NCBI RefSeq assembly: GCF_907165205.1
Contig: NC_058198.1
Location: forward strand, 17,089,001-17,153,000
Direction: 5' to 3'
From: Coccinella septempunctata
Taxonomy: Eukaryota; Arthropoda; Insecta; Coleoptera; Coccinellidae
DNA length: 64,000 nucleotides
Positions 1 through 8,685 of this stretch are shown here, in pieces. The position numbers and the translations under genes are program-made. Within the stretch, counting starts at the first letter, position 1. The number at the start of each line of letters is the position of its first letter. Below the pieces are notes generated by a model. It did not search any database. It had not been told where the DNA came from and saw only the letters and a program-made list of their open reading frames with translations.

Positions 1-165
1 TACATTGACTGAGCATTCTATGAACAGGAGAGTTCATAGCGCTATTGGTTTGTCTCTTCGGTATGTGAAAGATGTCAAATTGCCTAATCCTCCTTATTGG
101 AGCGTAAATATTCAGTCTGGAGGTATTTGAAGATACTTTCCAGGTCCCCATTCATCAATTTCCGA
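1..165 (-). mobile_element. LINE-C 3' fragment (antisense, nested in LINE-A), partial
   Basis: On the minus strand this encodes part of a LINE C-terminal region (an R-R-I-R-Q-F-D-like string, then a motif of the type NSPxxRM). It is the left-truncated equivalent of 24,256-24,719 and 60,795-61,258, where the 3' UTR and an AACAATA-rich tail are also visible. It lies between the endonuclease and RT frames of LINE-A and separates them. Confidence 0.6.
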
Positions 166-1911
166 AGAAATATGATGTCTATTATCCCTAATTCTCAGAG
201 CAAACTTGATAATTCTTTTTTCATGTTTGATATTACGCAGGACGAAATTGTACAAGTTGTGAAATCTTTGAAAACCAATACATCATGGGGCCATGATGAG
301 ATACCGATGAAAGTGATAAAAGCATCGATATACTTTATCATTGAACCATTAACTTTTATAATCAATCGTTCTTTCACGCAGGGTATTTTTCCGGATAATC
401 TGAAGATTACTATAGTCAAACCCCTACATAAAAAAGGTAGCAAAGATGACCTTAACAACTATAGGCCCATAAGCATCCTCTCTTCATTTTCTAAAGTTTT
501 TGAAAAGATTTTAAGCAATAGAATGTCCAATTGTTTTCGTAAATTCAATGTTATTTCTGGATGTCAACATGGTTTTGTTAAAAATAAAAATATTGAAACC
601 GCTATTTTTGAGCTCATAAATGACATTGTTCTTGCTCTGGAGCAAGGACAAATTCCTATGGCACTGTTTTTGGACCTTTCGAAGGCTTTCTGTGTTGATC
701 ATCGGAAGCTTTTGGAAGTACTCGATAATTGTGATATCAGAGATAGTCAACTCAAACTCATAGAGAGCTATTTGAAGTCCAGAAAACAACGGGTAGTTCT
801 GGAGGCTGATGGTGAAACCTTTGTCTCGGATGAAATTGAAACAATTTTAGGACTCCCTCAGGGTAGTATTGTTGGTCCTTTATTGTTCATAATTTATGTT
901 AATTCTCTACCTAAGGCGATCAAAAGTGAATGTGAACCTCTAATTGAGAAGATGATGAAGAGTATACCCTCATCTCGGACTAAAGTAAAATCACCAGATG
1001 TTTTGAATAAAAGCATTGAAACAAATCATGCTCTTTCAGTTAAGTCTACAATGCCGTCCCAGGATACTACCTCAATGAGATTATTTGCAGATGATACAAA
1101 TATTTTGACCCGATCGTCATGTATTCCATACGCTGTTGATGTTTGCAATATTGTGGTTAACTCGGTAAAAACTTGGTTATGTAATTATAATCTTGTCCTA
1201 AACATTGAGAAGACTAAATGTATGATTTTTCATAGTGATAATTCCAAATTAGATTTTCCTGAAACTGTGGATATTCTTGATAGCTCTGTTGTGGTTGAAG
1301 ATAATGTGAAATTTTTGGGTATAGTTCTTGACAGTCAATTAAAGTGGGGACCTCATAGAGAACAACTTAAGACCAGATTAAGCTCTGCATGTTACACATT
1401 ATTTATGTTAATTGGTCAAGTGAATTTCGATGTGCTCAAACTTGTCTATTTTGCAAATTTTCATTCCATACTTTCATATGGAATAATTTTTGGGGGTAGT
1501 TCATCAAATGTGGAAAATATTTTCGTTGTTCAAAAAAGGGCATTGCGTACTATGTTACGTTTGAGTTATAGAGAATCATGTATAGGAAATTTCGAAAAAA
1601 ATAATATACTCACTGTCTATGGATTATATGTATATAGGCTCTTACTTTTTTTTAGAAAACGAATTCATTATTTTGAGGATTACAAAAATGTTAATAACAC
1701 CAGAAGAATGTTTCCTTATAATGTACCTATTCATAGGACAATACTAAGGGAGAGAACTGTTGAATGTATGGCAATATCTATGTACAATGCTCTAGCAAAA
1801 ACTATTAGAATGATCACTTGCGATGAGGATTTTAAGAAATCTTTATATTGTTTTATTTTGAAATCAGAGCCATACAGTTTATCTGAATTCATTTCGTACT
1901 GTAGGAGATAG
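97..1911 (+). CDS. LINE-A reverse transcriptase (longest open RT frame of the family here)
   Basis: Reverse transcriptase of a target-primed LINE. Visible motifs, counted from the start of the open frame: LFLDLSKAF (motif A, first Asp near residue 191), GLPQGSIVGPLLF (motif B, near 252), LFADDT (motif C, near 330), then a thumb-like region to the stop at 1911. The frame has no ATG at its start; the first in-frame ATG is at 172. The part before about 165 is antisense LINE-C sequence, so the real N terminus (endonuclease) lies outside the window or is broken. Oddities: motif A reads AF-CVDH, lacking the Asp usual after AF, and about 45 residues rich in Ser, Thr and Lys lie between motifs B and C. 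Unlike copies 2 and 3, this copy has no stop or frameshift from 172 to 1911. Confidence 0.85.
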   Translation: MERKYSVWRYLKILSRSPFINFRRNMMSIIPNSQSKLDNSFFMFDITQDEIVQVVKSLKTNTSWGHDEIPMKVIKASIYFIIEPLTFIINRSFTQGIFPDNLKITIVKPLHKKGSKDDLNNYRPISILSSFSKVFEKILSNRMSNCFRKFNVISGCQHGFVKNKNIETAIFELINDIVLALEQGQIPMALFLDLSKAFCVDHRKLLEVLDNCDIRDSQLKLIESYLKSRKQRVVLEADGETFVSDEIETILGLPQGSIVGPLLFIIYVNSLPKAIKSECEPLIEKMMKSIPSSRTKVKSPDVLNKSIETNHALSVKSTMPSQDTTSMRLFADDTNILTRSSCIPYAVDVCNIVVNSVKTWLCNYNLVLNIEKTKCMIFHSDNSKLDFPETVDILDSSVVVEDNVKFLGIVLDSQLKWGPHREQLKTRLSSACYTLFMLIGQVNFDVLKLVYFANFHSILSYGIIFGGSSSNVENIFVVQKRALRTMLRLSYRESCIGNFEKNNILTVYGLYVYRLLLFFRKRIHYFEDYKNVNNTRRMFPYNVPIHRTILRERTVECMAISMYNALAKTIRMITCDEDFKKSLYCFILKSEPYSLSEFISYCRR

Positions 1912-2014
1912 GTATGTTAATATTTTGTCTGTTTGATTCCTGTTCAATATGTTTTTTGACTTATTCCATTTTTATATCTTATTTGGTGTAATTTCTTGGA
2001 ATTAATAAACATAT

Positions 2015-2433
2015 GACTTTAGACTTGCGGCTTTCACACTCCTCTCCAGAGGAAAATTCACTTATCCCAGATATCTCAGATATCAAAAGGATTAAGCTCT
2101 GTTGGAGCCCTTTCCAGGTTTTCGGGCTCGTGGTGGTGGTCGGGTTCGGGTCGCTCCTCGGCTCCCTGCTGTAGGTTGGATTCCTGCTCCACCCGAACTT
2201 CCTGTCGGAGCAGACGGTGTTCCTCTGCATTCCCCATGTACTTGCGTACAGTTCTCGCCGTTCCGAGCACTACCGCCTTCTGCATGACTTTATAAATATT
2301 TTCGTCCAACTGAAGTTTTCTCAAGTTCTCTAGTAATTTCTTCGGTATCAGGCCTGTAGATGAAATGACAATAGGGATGGTCTTTATATCTTTCAGCTTC
2401 CACTGTCTTCTGGTTTGTTCCACGAGATCTCTG
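2015..2433 (-). mobile_element. R4/Dong-like LINE, 5'-truncated 3' fragment
   Basis: The minus strand encodes the C-terminal tail of an R4-like protein (2423-2076) with the string IPIVISSTGLIPKKL and the block MQKAV.LGTARTVRKY. It then has a short 3' UTR rich in CCGCAAG. The fragment lies against a (TAT)n tract at 2434-2450 inside block X. Equivalent fragments occur at 58,204-58,508 and 58,521-58,940. The coding part continues what the long R4-like copy at 28,604-32,228 has lost. No upstream RT is present, so it is inactive. Confidence 0.75.
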
Positions 2434-3267
2434 TATTATTATTATTATTATAAATAGTAGATGAATCCCTAAAACAATGTTCTTGAATGACAAAAAAAAG
2501 CAGGATTGGAAATTATCCTGGTTATAGTGAACCAATGTCTCAATAAATGAGAGGATGAAATAACTCAAAATAAACGAAATTAATTCAGGAACATAATACA
2601 CATTGATATAAAAGTGGACAAACAAATCAACAGTTGTTGGTTTTCATATATCTGAGTTGATTTCGTTTATTTATCGCCCTTATTCGAAGGCTCACTTATT
2701 TGATATCCTCCTACTTAATTTTTACTGATAATTAGTATATCTGGTCATATTTTGAATTTTTAATTTTTTTTATACCATACTTGGAACGGGACCTAACGTT
2801 GTCTTTTGAGTACACCTAACAATTTTTAATTTTTTTTCAAACCTAATGTTTTATTTAGAATACACTCTATATCATAAATGATTCATTATATCAGACTTGC
2901 ACTCTGAATTCATACATAACCTATTGCTTGATTGCAGGTCAAGAAGCGTTCAGTGGATTTTTTTTGCATAGTACTTGAAACAGTATTAACTGTTAACTTT
3001 TATGATCCCCTATCAATTTTTATTTGTTTTCAAAATAAATGTTTCATTAAGAATATGCTGTAAATTCAAATATCAGACTTGCACTCCAATATTATGAATT
3101 TTCTATTTCTTGATCGCAGGTCAAGGAGCGTTCAGTCTGTTACGCATAGTACTTAAAACAGTACTGATGTCTTTTCTCTACATCTAACAATTTTCAATTT
3201 TTTTCGAAGGTAATATTTCATTTTGAATATAGAGCGCGGTCTGGAGTTACAAATCCTACAAAAGTTT

Positions 3268-3777
3268 TCATTTTATAGGTTTCTCCTTCTTCCTAAAAAT
3301 CTCAATGTAGTCATTCACATTGAAAAGTTTGATATTAGGATCTTCTTTTCTTCTTATAGATGTCATATTCAGAATCTCTTTCAGAATGAAAGACCTCGTC
3401 AAGCGTTTTCTCAGATTTCCGTTCGACACATACTGCTTTTTTTCTCCAACATCGGAATTTATTTTCTTCACGACCTTTTGGCTATGTTCATCTTGATTAC
3501 CTTCTCTTCTTGCAGCGTGAGTGTCGGATTTTTTCTGCGGAACTTTTCCTCTTTTGCGTTCTCCTACATGTGACTTCAGAAAATTCCTGATTTGAACTGT
3601 TCTCCTCAAGTCAATTTGTTTAGACTTCAATTTTTCCAATCCAATTCTCAAGATTTTCTTTCTGTCCATCTCGTCTTCCACAATGAAAAAAATATTTAAG
3701 TATGAAACGATAAAATTCGATAGTATCAAAGTTAAAAAATGTAAACCACAACACAATATTTGCAGCACGAAGCACAT
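3268..3777 (-). CDS. 169-codon block X gene, copy 1 (unknown function)
   Basis: Not a family I recognise. The first ATG gives 169 residues: a hydrophobic N terminus (about residues 4-33, could be a membrane anchor or signal) followed by a very basic Lys/Arg-rich segment beginning MDRKKIL. The first ATG lies only about 8 nt from the predicted start site in a weak context, while Met37 has purines at -3 and +4, so a 133-residue basic protein is a serious alternative. This copy differs from most at residue 44 (Ile for Met). No stop or indel interrupts it, and several of its base differences from other copies are synonymous. The terminal IEIFRKKEKPIK is present in all complete copies. Confidence 0.6.
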   Translation of the reverse strand: MCFVLQILCCGLHFLTLILSNFIVSYLNIFFIVEDEMDRKKILRIGLEKLKSKQIDLRRTVQIRNFLKSHVGERKRGKVPQKKSDTHAARREGNQDEHSQKVVKKINSDVGEKKQYVSNGNLRKRLTRSFILKEILNMTSIRRKEDPNIKLFNVNDYIEIFRKKEKPIK

Positions 3778-5412
3778 TCACAACTGAATACTTTGTACAT
3801 CTACTCCGCTGTTATATAGCCCCTCTACCATCCCTCCCTAGCACCCCACCACCCAATTGCCCGTTCCGTCGTCTGATTCGATATTAGATTGCTGTGACTT
3901 AAAATTTCTATGGAATCAACGTATTACATTCGTTCAATTTAACTGACACACGTCGGACTGTTTGTTGATTTATCCTTAACTTCCTATGACCAATTTTAAA
4001 GTGTTACTTTTATTAGTTGTATGATGAGCCTTGAGAAAGGAACAAAATAGTTCCGAAACGTTGGCGAATTCATAAGAGATTGTTTTTCAACCTGTCCAAA
4101 TTCCTGCGATATTTTACTCATTGTGTTCAATTCATTATTTATGATACCTAAAAAGAACATATAAAATATTTTGTTATTTTGTGATACTTGAGCCTAACAC
4201 TAAAAATACCTGAAATTATAGAGTGTTTTATAAAATTATGAGTTTATGAAACATATGCGAATTTATATGATAATTGTCCAGAGTATTTTTCTTACAGAAA
4301 GAATATACTATATTACTGTTTATTTTTTCAAACGTTTCTGATATTATGAAATGATAAAATATCAACAATTGAAAAGTATAAGTTATCGATACAGATAATA
4401 ACTATCTGGATAAGCAAGTATTGAAGCGCATTAGTATTTCAATTCTTAAGTTGGTTTGAAATCTCGCTGCTCCAAACAATATTTCAAAATTAATAATTTC
4501 TAGAGAATTCTTTTTCATCATTTACATTCACGTTGTAGATGGTATACACGTTTTTCCTGAGGAAATAAAAACTATAGAAAGAATGTCCCTGAAGCACATT
4601 CACAACTGAATACTTTGTACATCTACTCCGCTGTTATATAGCCCCTCTACCATCCCTCCCTAGCACCCCACCACCCAATTGCCCGTTCCGTCGTCTGATT
4701 CGATATTAGATTGCTGTGACTTAAAATTTCTATGGAATCAACGTATTACATTCGTTCAATTTAACTGACACACGTCGGACTGTTTGTTGATTTATCCTTA
4801 ACTTCCTATGACCAATTTTAAAGTGTTACTTTTATTAGTTGTATGATGAGCCTTGAGAAAGGAACAAAATAGTTCCGAAACGTTGGCGAATTCATAAGAG
4901 ATTGTTTTTCAACCTGTCCAAATTCCTGCGATATTTTACTCATTGTGTTCAATTCATTATTTATGATACCTAAAAAGAACATATAAAATATTTTGTTATT
5001 TTGTGATACTTGAGCCTAACACTAAAAATACCTGAAATTATGGAGTGTTTTATAAAATTATGAGTTTATGAAACATATGCGAATTTATATGATAATTGTC
5101 CAGAGTATTTTTCTTACAGAAAGAATATACTATATTACTGTTTATTTTTTCAAACGTTTCTGATATTATGAAATGATAAAATATCAACAATTGAAAAGTA
5201 TAAGTTATCGATACAGATAATAACTATCTGGATAAGCAAGTATTGAAGCGCATTAGTATTTCAATTCTTAAGTTGGTTTGAAATCTCGCTGCTCCAAACA
5301 ATATTTCAAAATTAATAATTTCTAGAGAATTCTTTTTCATCATTTACATTCACGTTGTAGATGGTATACACGTTTTTCCTGAGGAAATAAAAACTATAGA
5401 AAGAATGTCCCT
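3769..5412. repeat. 822-bp tandem duplication inside block X copy 1
   Basis: 3769-4590 and 4591-5412 are near-identical tandem units; the motif GAAGCACATTCACAACTG starts both. The second unit carries a second TATA/initiator pair (4640-4604, minus) and a second Penelope-type hairpin (4851-4888), but no 169-codon gene follows that promoter. The few differences I see between units are single bases, so the duplication looks recent. Confidence 0.85.
3782..3818 (-). promoter_or_regulatory. Core promoter of block X gene, copy 1
   Basis: On the minus strand TATATAA (3818-3812) is followed by TCAGTT (3787-3782), a match to the arthropod initiator, with 33 nt from the first T of the TATA box to the initiator A. 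The same pair precedes all six genes. Confidence 0.7.
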
Positions 5413-5586
5413 GAATAGATTTAACGACTCTGATGTATATGCAGAAATCCATGTAGGTTCCTATATATAAGTACAGAATCGTTATTTTTTATTTTCACCC
5501 TAATTATACGGAGCACTACTATCTACTTCATGAATTTCATTTTCAATGTCTTAACCGGAAAACCGAAAAATTTTGAGTATATAATA

Positions 5587-5615
5587 ATGAATAAATAAAT
5601 AAATAAATAAATGAA

Positions 5616-5661
<46 letters not shown>
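5587..5661. repeat. (AAAT)n microsatellite in block X copy 1
   Basis: A run of AAAT units with a few variants. The same tract occurs in block X at about 19,363-19,403 and 53,509-53,585 with different lengths. It gives spurious LFIYLFIY-type frames. Confidence 0.95.
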
Positions 5662-5664
<3 letters not shown>

Positions 5665-6037
5665 AAAATGAAATATTCTCATATTATAAGAGCTAAAAAC
5701 TTGGTTTCTTAAAAAACGGCATGGATTCCCCATCGAGTAACATGTGACTCTGGTGACATGACATTGAATTTTCCAAGATTTCCAACTTTCAGTATGCTTT
5801 AACGATAGAATGGTGCAACATTCAGGAATTGTTGTCGAAGTCTTAATGTATTTTTAACAGCATATCCACCAAAAAATTCTTTCGTTTCGTACTTTCATCG
5901 AAAAAAATTTGTTTAAATGAAAACCTCTATTTAAGTCGAATTATGATCCAGCTTATCCTTACTATGCCCAAAATTGACAAGGTATTCCTGGATACGGAAT
6001 ATTCTGCTAACGTTTTTCAAAATGGGGAATTATAGGG

Positions 6038-6206
6038 AAATTATTATTATTATTATTATTGAACTCTTTATTGCATTAAAACAAGTTTCATACATTTTTA
6101 TAGAATTGTGCAAAAGGTGGACATATCGCCATGCAATTTCTTCCTGCCAACCAGAAATAATCTATTAAAGAAACTTATATCTAAAAACAAGAATACCTGA
6201 CCTAAC
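6038..6206 (-). mobile_element. LINE-B 3' end, 5'-truncated fragment
   Basis: Reading on minus: GTTAGGTCAGGTATTC at the fragment start, AATAAAG before the tail, then (AAT)n at about 6038-6060. The same 3' end closes the longer LINE-B at 50,425-53,130, which identifies it. It joins PLE-A directly at 6206/6207, and the identical join occurs in PLE-C at 18,824/18,825. Confidence 0.85.
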
Positions 6207-7265
6207 TTCTTTGTGTGTTTTCCTGAGAAAATAGATCTTGGGGGAGACGCTATTGTGAGAAATAAGTGATTTATAATCGGCCTCTGATATCTTTCCATCA
6301 CTTTTTAGAATTTTCAAAAATTTGTTCACTCTGTCCTGCAACCTCTTGGTGGGGTCAACAGTCACTATTAGGTACGTCATCTCATCACTCAACATATTTT
6401 CGGCTTCATTCATGTACTCGTCTTTGTACATCAATACAGTACTGTTGCCCTTATCTGATGCGCAAATAATATTCTCTGGATGGTCTCTAACAAATTTCGT
6501 TGTGGCAGAGTAGTGCCCTGCTAGGGGGTCACTTCGTTGTCCTCTATTTCTTAAAAAATTATTGATTATTCCCACACACCTAGCTCTAATTGAGTTTCTT
6601 TCAACCTCACTATCGGTAATGTTCTGGGTGAAATGTTCTATGTCCTTAATGAGCTCCAACTTAGGTATCTGCTTAGGGCCCAAACTTAGAGTGGATTTTA
6701 CCTCCTGGGGTATATCAACAGTTGTATAGTTCATGATAAAAGTATCAGACTCCATGATGGTAGAGGGCTGTACCTGTGCCCCCTCCAATCTACTCAGCTT
6801 TCTGACATTTCTAGACTTTGTTTCATGAAAAGTGGAAAGAAAAACACTCTCCGCCAAATTCTTAACACCGATGAATGTTGTAGGATCCAACAAACTCTGC
6901 AAGACCTGGATGACCACTTTTATGGAGTTTTCGGTTCTTGTCTTCTTCCACAGTGAAATCTTGATCTCAATATTAAGAATAGACTTGCGAAATCTGTTCA
7001 TACACTTTTCAACCAACTTCGTGTAGGGATGCTCCTCTATCTGCAAGGTGTGAACCTTCCTTATATTACCGATTATATGTTCGGGAAAAACATGCCTCCC
7101 TCTACATTGTAACAAGAAAACAACTCTATTTTTTAACGATGCCAGTTTTTTGTTCAAGTTCACAAAGGCTTTACATCTACGGCAAACGTCCCCACCATAT
7201 ATCTCCCTGATGTTGTGGAATAATCCCCCCGGTGACATATAATTAGTATTTGCATCCATGTTCAT
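6165..7265 (-). pseudogene. PLE-A: Penelope-like RT, N-terminal part only
   Basis: N-terminal part of a Penelope-like reverse transcriptase, beginning at the first ATG (7265) with MNMDANT and running through the NIREIYGG..C..C segment to the RT1-like string KIYFLRKTHKE. There the frame leaves Penelope sequence (about 6206) and reads into the LINE-B 3' end to a stop at 6165. All catalytic motifs (A, B, YVDD) and the GIY-YIG nuclease are missing, so this copy cannot act alone. It lies directly downstream of PLE-B in tandem, separated by a pseudo-LTR region (7266-7727), the usual Penelope arrangement. Confidence 0.85.
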
Positions 7266-7727
7266 CAAACTGAAGAAAGATAGCAGGAATTTGGACACTT
7301 ATTATTCAAAAATTTTATTCAAAATTTGCCGACGTTTCGGAGAAGCATTTCTTCTTTCTCAAGGCTGTGGGAAACAAGTAAACATTAACGTTTAACATAG
7401 GAGACGAAAGCCATGACAAAGCACTCACCTTATTTTATTCTATTTAAAGGAGAAATTTTTGAATCGTCAAACATGAGAAAAATAAGTTGGACATTCGCCA
7501 GATATTGTCACAAAATTGTTGATCTAGAAAGATTTTTTTTGAGTTCTGTTACATGCGTAAATTTGAAGACTATTATAAGAAACGAGGTTAAAAAGGGGAC
7601 TAACACAGAATACATTTTCTTTTTCTTTTTTTCTCTGGGTTAGTGGTATGTCACAGCTGTCAACGCCATCTATGCTAAGATAAAACAAACAGAACATTGC
7701 ACAAAGTTGTTAACAAACCGAGCAAAA
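7266..7727 (-). repeat. Penelope pseudo-LTR between PLE-B and PLE-A
   Basis: Non-coding segment between the PLE-B stop and the PLE-A start. It contains the hairpin-centred motif at 7328-7364 (minus: CCTTGAGAAAGG, a short stem, then TCCGAAACGTCGG). The same segment precedes PLE-B (16,587-16,950) and PLE-C (17,303-17,765). Penelope-like elements are known to carry hammerhead-type motifs in this position. The CCGAAACGTC half fits that, but the CTTGAGA half departs from CUGANGA, so activity is doubtful. Confidence 0.7.
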
Positions 7728-8211
7728 CTACATGTTAGCTATGAGGCTATGGTACACCGAGCTTAAGTCTTGCGTGTCCTCTCTAAAATTCACCGTGCAC
7801 TGTCTTTGTATGTGTATCATTTCACTAATGAGTCTTCTATTATAGCCTGATTCTTTGTCCAATATGGAAACATTCGAGAAGTCAAAACTATGTGAATTCA
7901 CTATTGCATGTGCTGTCCTCTGTGTACTTTTATCCCTCTTGTTTACGTCATTTTGGTGTTGTCTGATTCTGTCCTGGAGCAACTGCTTGGTTTGGCCCAC
8001 ATAACATCTCTCGCAGTCACCACACGGAATCTTGTATATCACCTCTGATTGTTTTAGGATGGGGGTGTCGTCTTTGAGCTTGGTGAAGAATCTCTTCTTT
8101 ACATTGATCTTATTGTAAAAGGCAGCTGTCACATTGTGCTCCCGAAACACCCTGTTTATCTGGTATGACAGCCCAGGATACATAACCAGTCTTGTGAACC
8201 TCCTAACACTG
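7728..8211 (-). pseudogene. PLE-B: GIY-YIG endonuclease half
   Basis: C-terminal nuclease of PLE-B, separated from its RT by the Copia insertion. Visible: VIYKIPCGDCERCYVGQT (the GIY..YIG-type core with the Cys pair typical of Penelope), then DRIRQH (catalytic Arg region), and near the end the Glu-containing string RRLISEMIHI. It stops at 7728 with SLIANM. Reading upstream, Penelope sequence ends at 8216, the start of the TTATC duplication; beyond that the open frame is LTR sequence. The other half is at 14,594-16,586. Penelope proteins use this nuclease to nick the target for reverse transcription. Confidence 0.85.
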
Positions 8212-8216
8212 TTATC

Positions 8217-8516
8217 TGTTGAAGTAAGAACTGCTGGCCAAAGTTGATTTGGGACCAGTCCACTTCTATAAAGCAACCTGCTGACAACTAATATTATGTT
8301 CGGCCTAATGCGCATGCGCAACTAAGTTAGGTACACGTGCTATTAATGGTGCAGAAGCCAGTTCTGTCGGGAATGCGAATAGATAAAGGCTACTCTCACT
8401 ATTAATAGTTTCAAGCGACCATCGGCCATTTTGTATTATTCACCAGTGTGTTAATATATCTTTAAATAAACTTTGTTAAAACCGTCTCATCAGTTTCAAA
8501 AGTATCCACCCTCTCA
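8217..8516 (+). repeat. Copia 5' LTR
   Basis: Starts TGTTGAAGTAAG and ends CACCCTCTCA. It contains GCGCATGCGC, a perfect palindrome, and an AATAAA signal at 8465-8470. It matches 14,289-14,588 with no difference I can find. Confidence 0.97.
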
Positions 8517-8528
8517 TGGTAGCAGCGC
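8517..8528 (+). promoter_or_regulatory. Copia primer binding site
   Basis: TGGTAGCAGCGC directly follows the LTR. It begins with TGG, the complement of a tRNA CCA end, and resembles the complement of the initiator Met tRNA 3' end. Confidence 0.75.
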
Positions 8529-8574
8529 TTGTGTGTATGTGCGTGCGTGTTAATTAAGAAACAGAAGGCTAGAA

Positions 8575-8666
8575 GACCACGTGTTGAACAGAAGACTACA
8601 AGACCACGTGTTAAACAGAAGACTAGAAGACCACGTGTTAAACAGAAGACTACAAGACCACGTGTT
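8575..8666 (+). repeat. 27-bp tandem repeats in the Copia leader, each with CACGTG
   Basis: Four copies of a 27-bp unit around GACCACGTGTT start at 8575, 8602, 8629 and 8656, between the primer site and the gag ATG. Each has the palindromic E-box CACGTG. The stretch is open in the gag frame but has no ATG, so it is probably untranslated leader. Confidence 0.85.
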
Positions 8667-8685
8667 CAACATCAAAACAACAAGC

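Larger units (their letters stand above)
1..2014 (+). mobile_element. LINE-A copy 1, 3' part (Jockey/CR1-group non-LTR retrotransposon), cut by window edge
   Basis: A non-LTR retrotransposon enters from the left edge. It holds an open reverse transcriptase frame, a 3' UTR of about 100 bp and an AATAAA signal at 2004-2009. The same sequence recurs at 21,566-25,915 (+) and 58,941-62,757 (-). The first ~165 bases are the antisense LINE-C fragment that is nested in every copy. The 3' end abuts an inverted R4-like 3' fragment at about 2,014, and copy 3 has the same junction, so the two share one ancestor at the DNA level. Family assignment rests on the RT motifs and on the APE-type endonuclease of the fuller copies. 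Confidence 0.85.
2451..6037 (-). repeat. Block X, copy 1
   Basis: A block present six times in the window: here, 18,991-21,127 (+), 26,521-28,551 (-), 47,461-49,245 (+), 53,131-58,185 (+), 62,832-64,000 (+). In gene orientation the full block runs: AT-rich flank with an (AAAT)n tract, a Penelope-type hairpin on the opposite strand, a TATA/initiator promoter, a 169-codon gene, and a 3' part with three diverged repeats around GTACTT.AAACAGTAC. This copy carries an extra 822-bp tandem duplication of the promoter-hairpin part. The Penelope-type hairpin is at 4029-4066, and again at 4851-4888. I do not recognise the block as a named element. Confidence 0.8.

Noticed and set aside
3223..3573. 116-codon frames opposite the block X gene
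   Set aside because: Antisense shadows of the 169-codon gene, varying freely between copies.
5551..5733. LFIYLFIYLFIY frames
   Set aside because: Translation of the (AAAT)n microsatellite.
8485..8515. CTGATGAGAC on the minus strand of the Copia LTR as a ribozyme core
   Set aside because: GAAAC lies on the wrong side and no stem II or cleavage triplet is arranged properly.
8581..8685. Upstream extension of the Copia protein from a GTG codon
   Set aside because: No ATG, and it consists of the 27-bp leader repeats; the first ATG at 8686 is the credible eukaryotic start.
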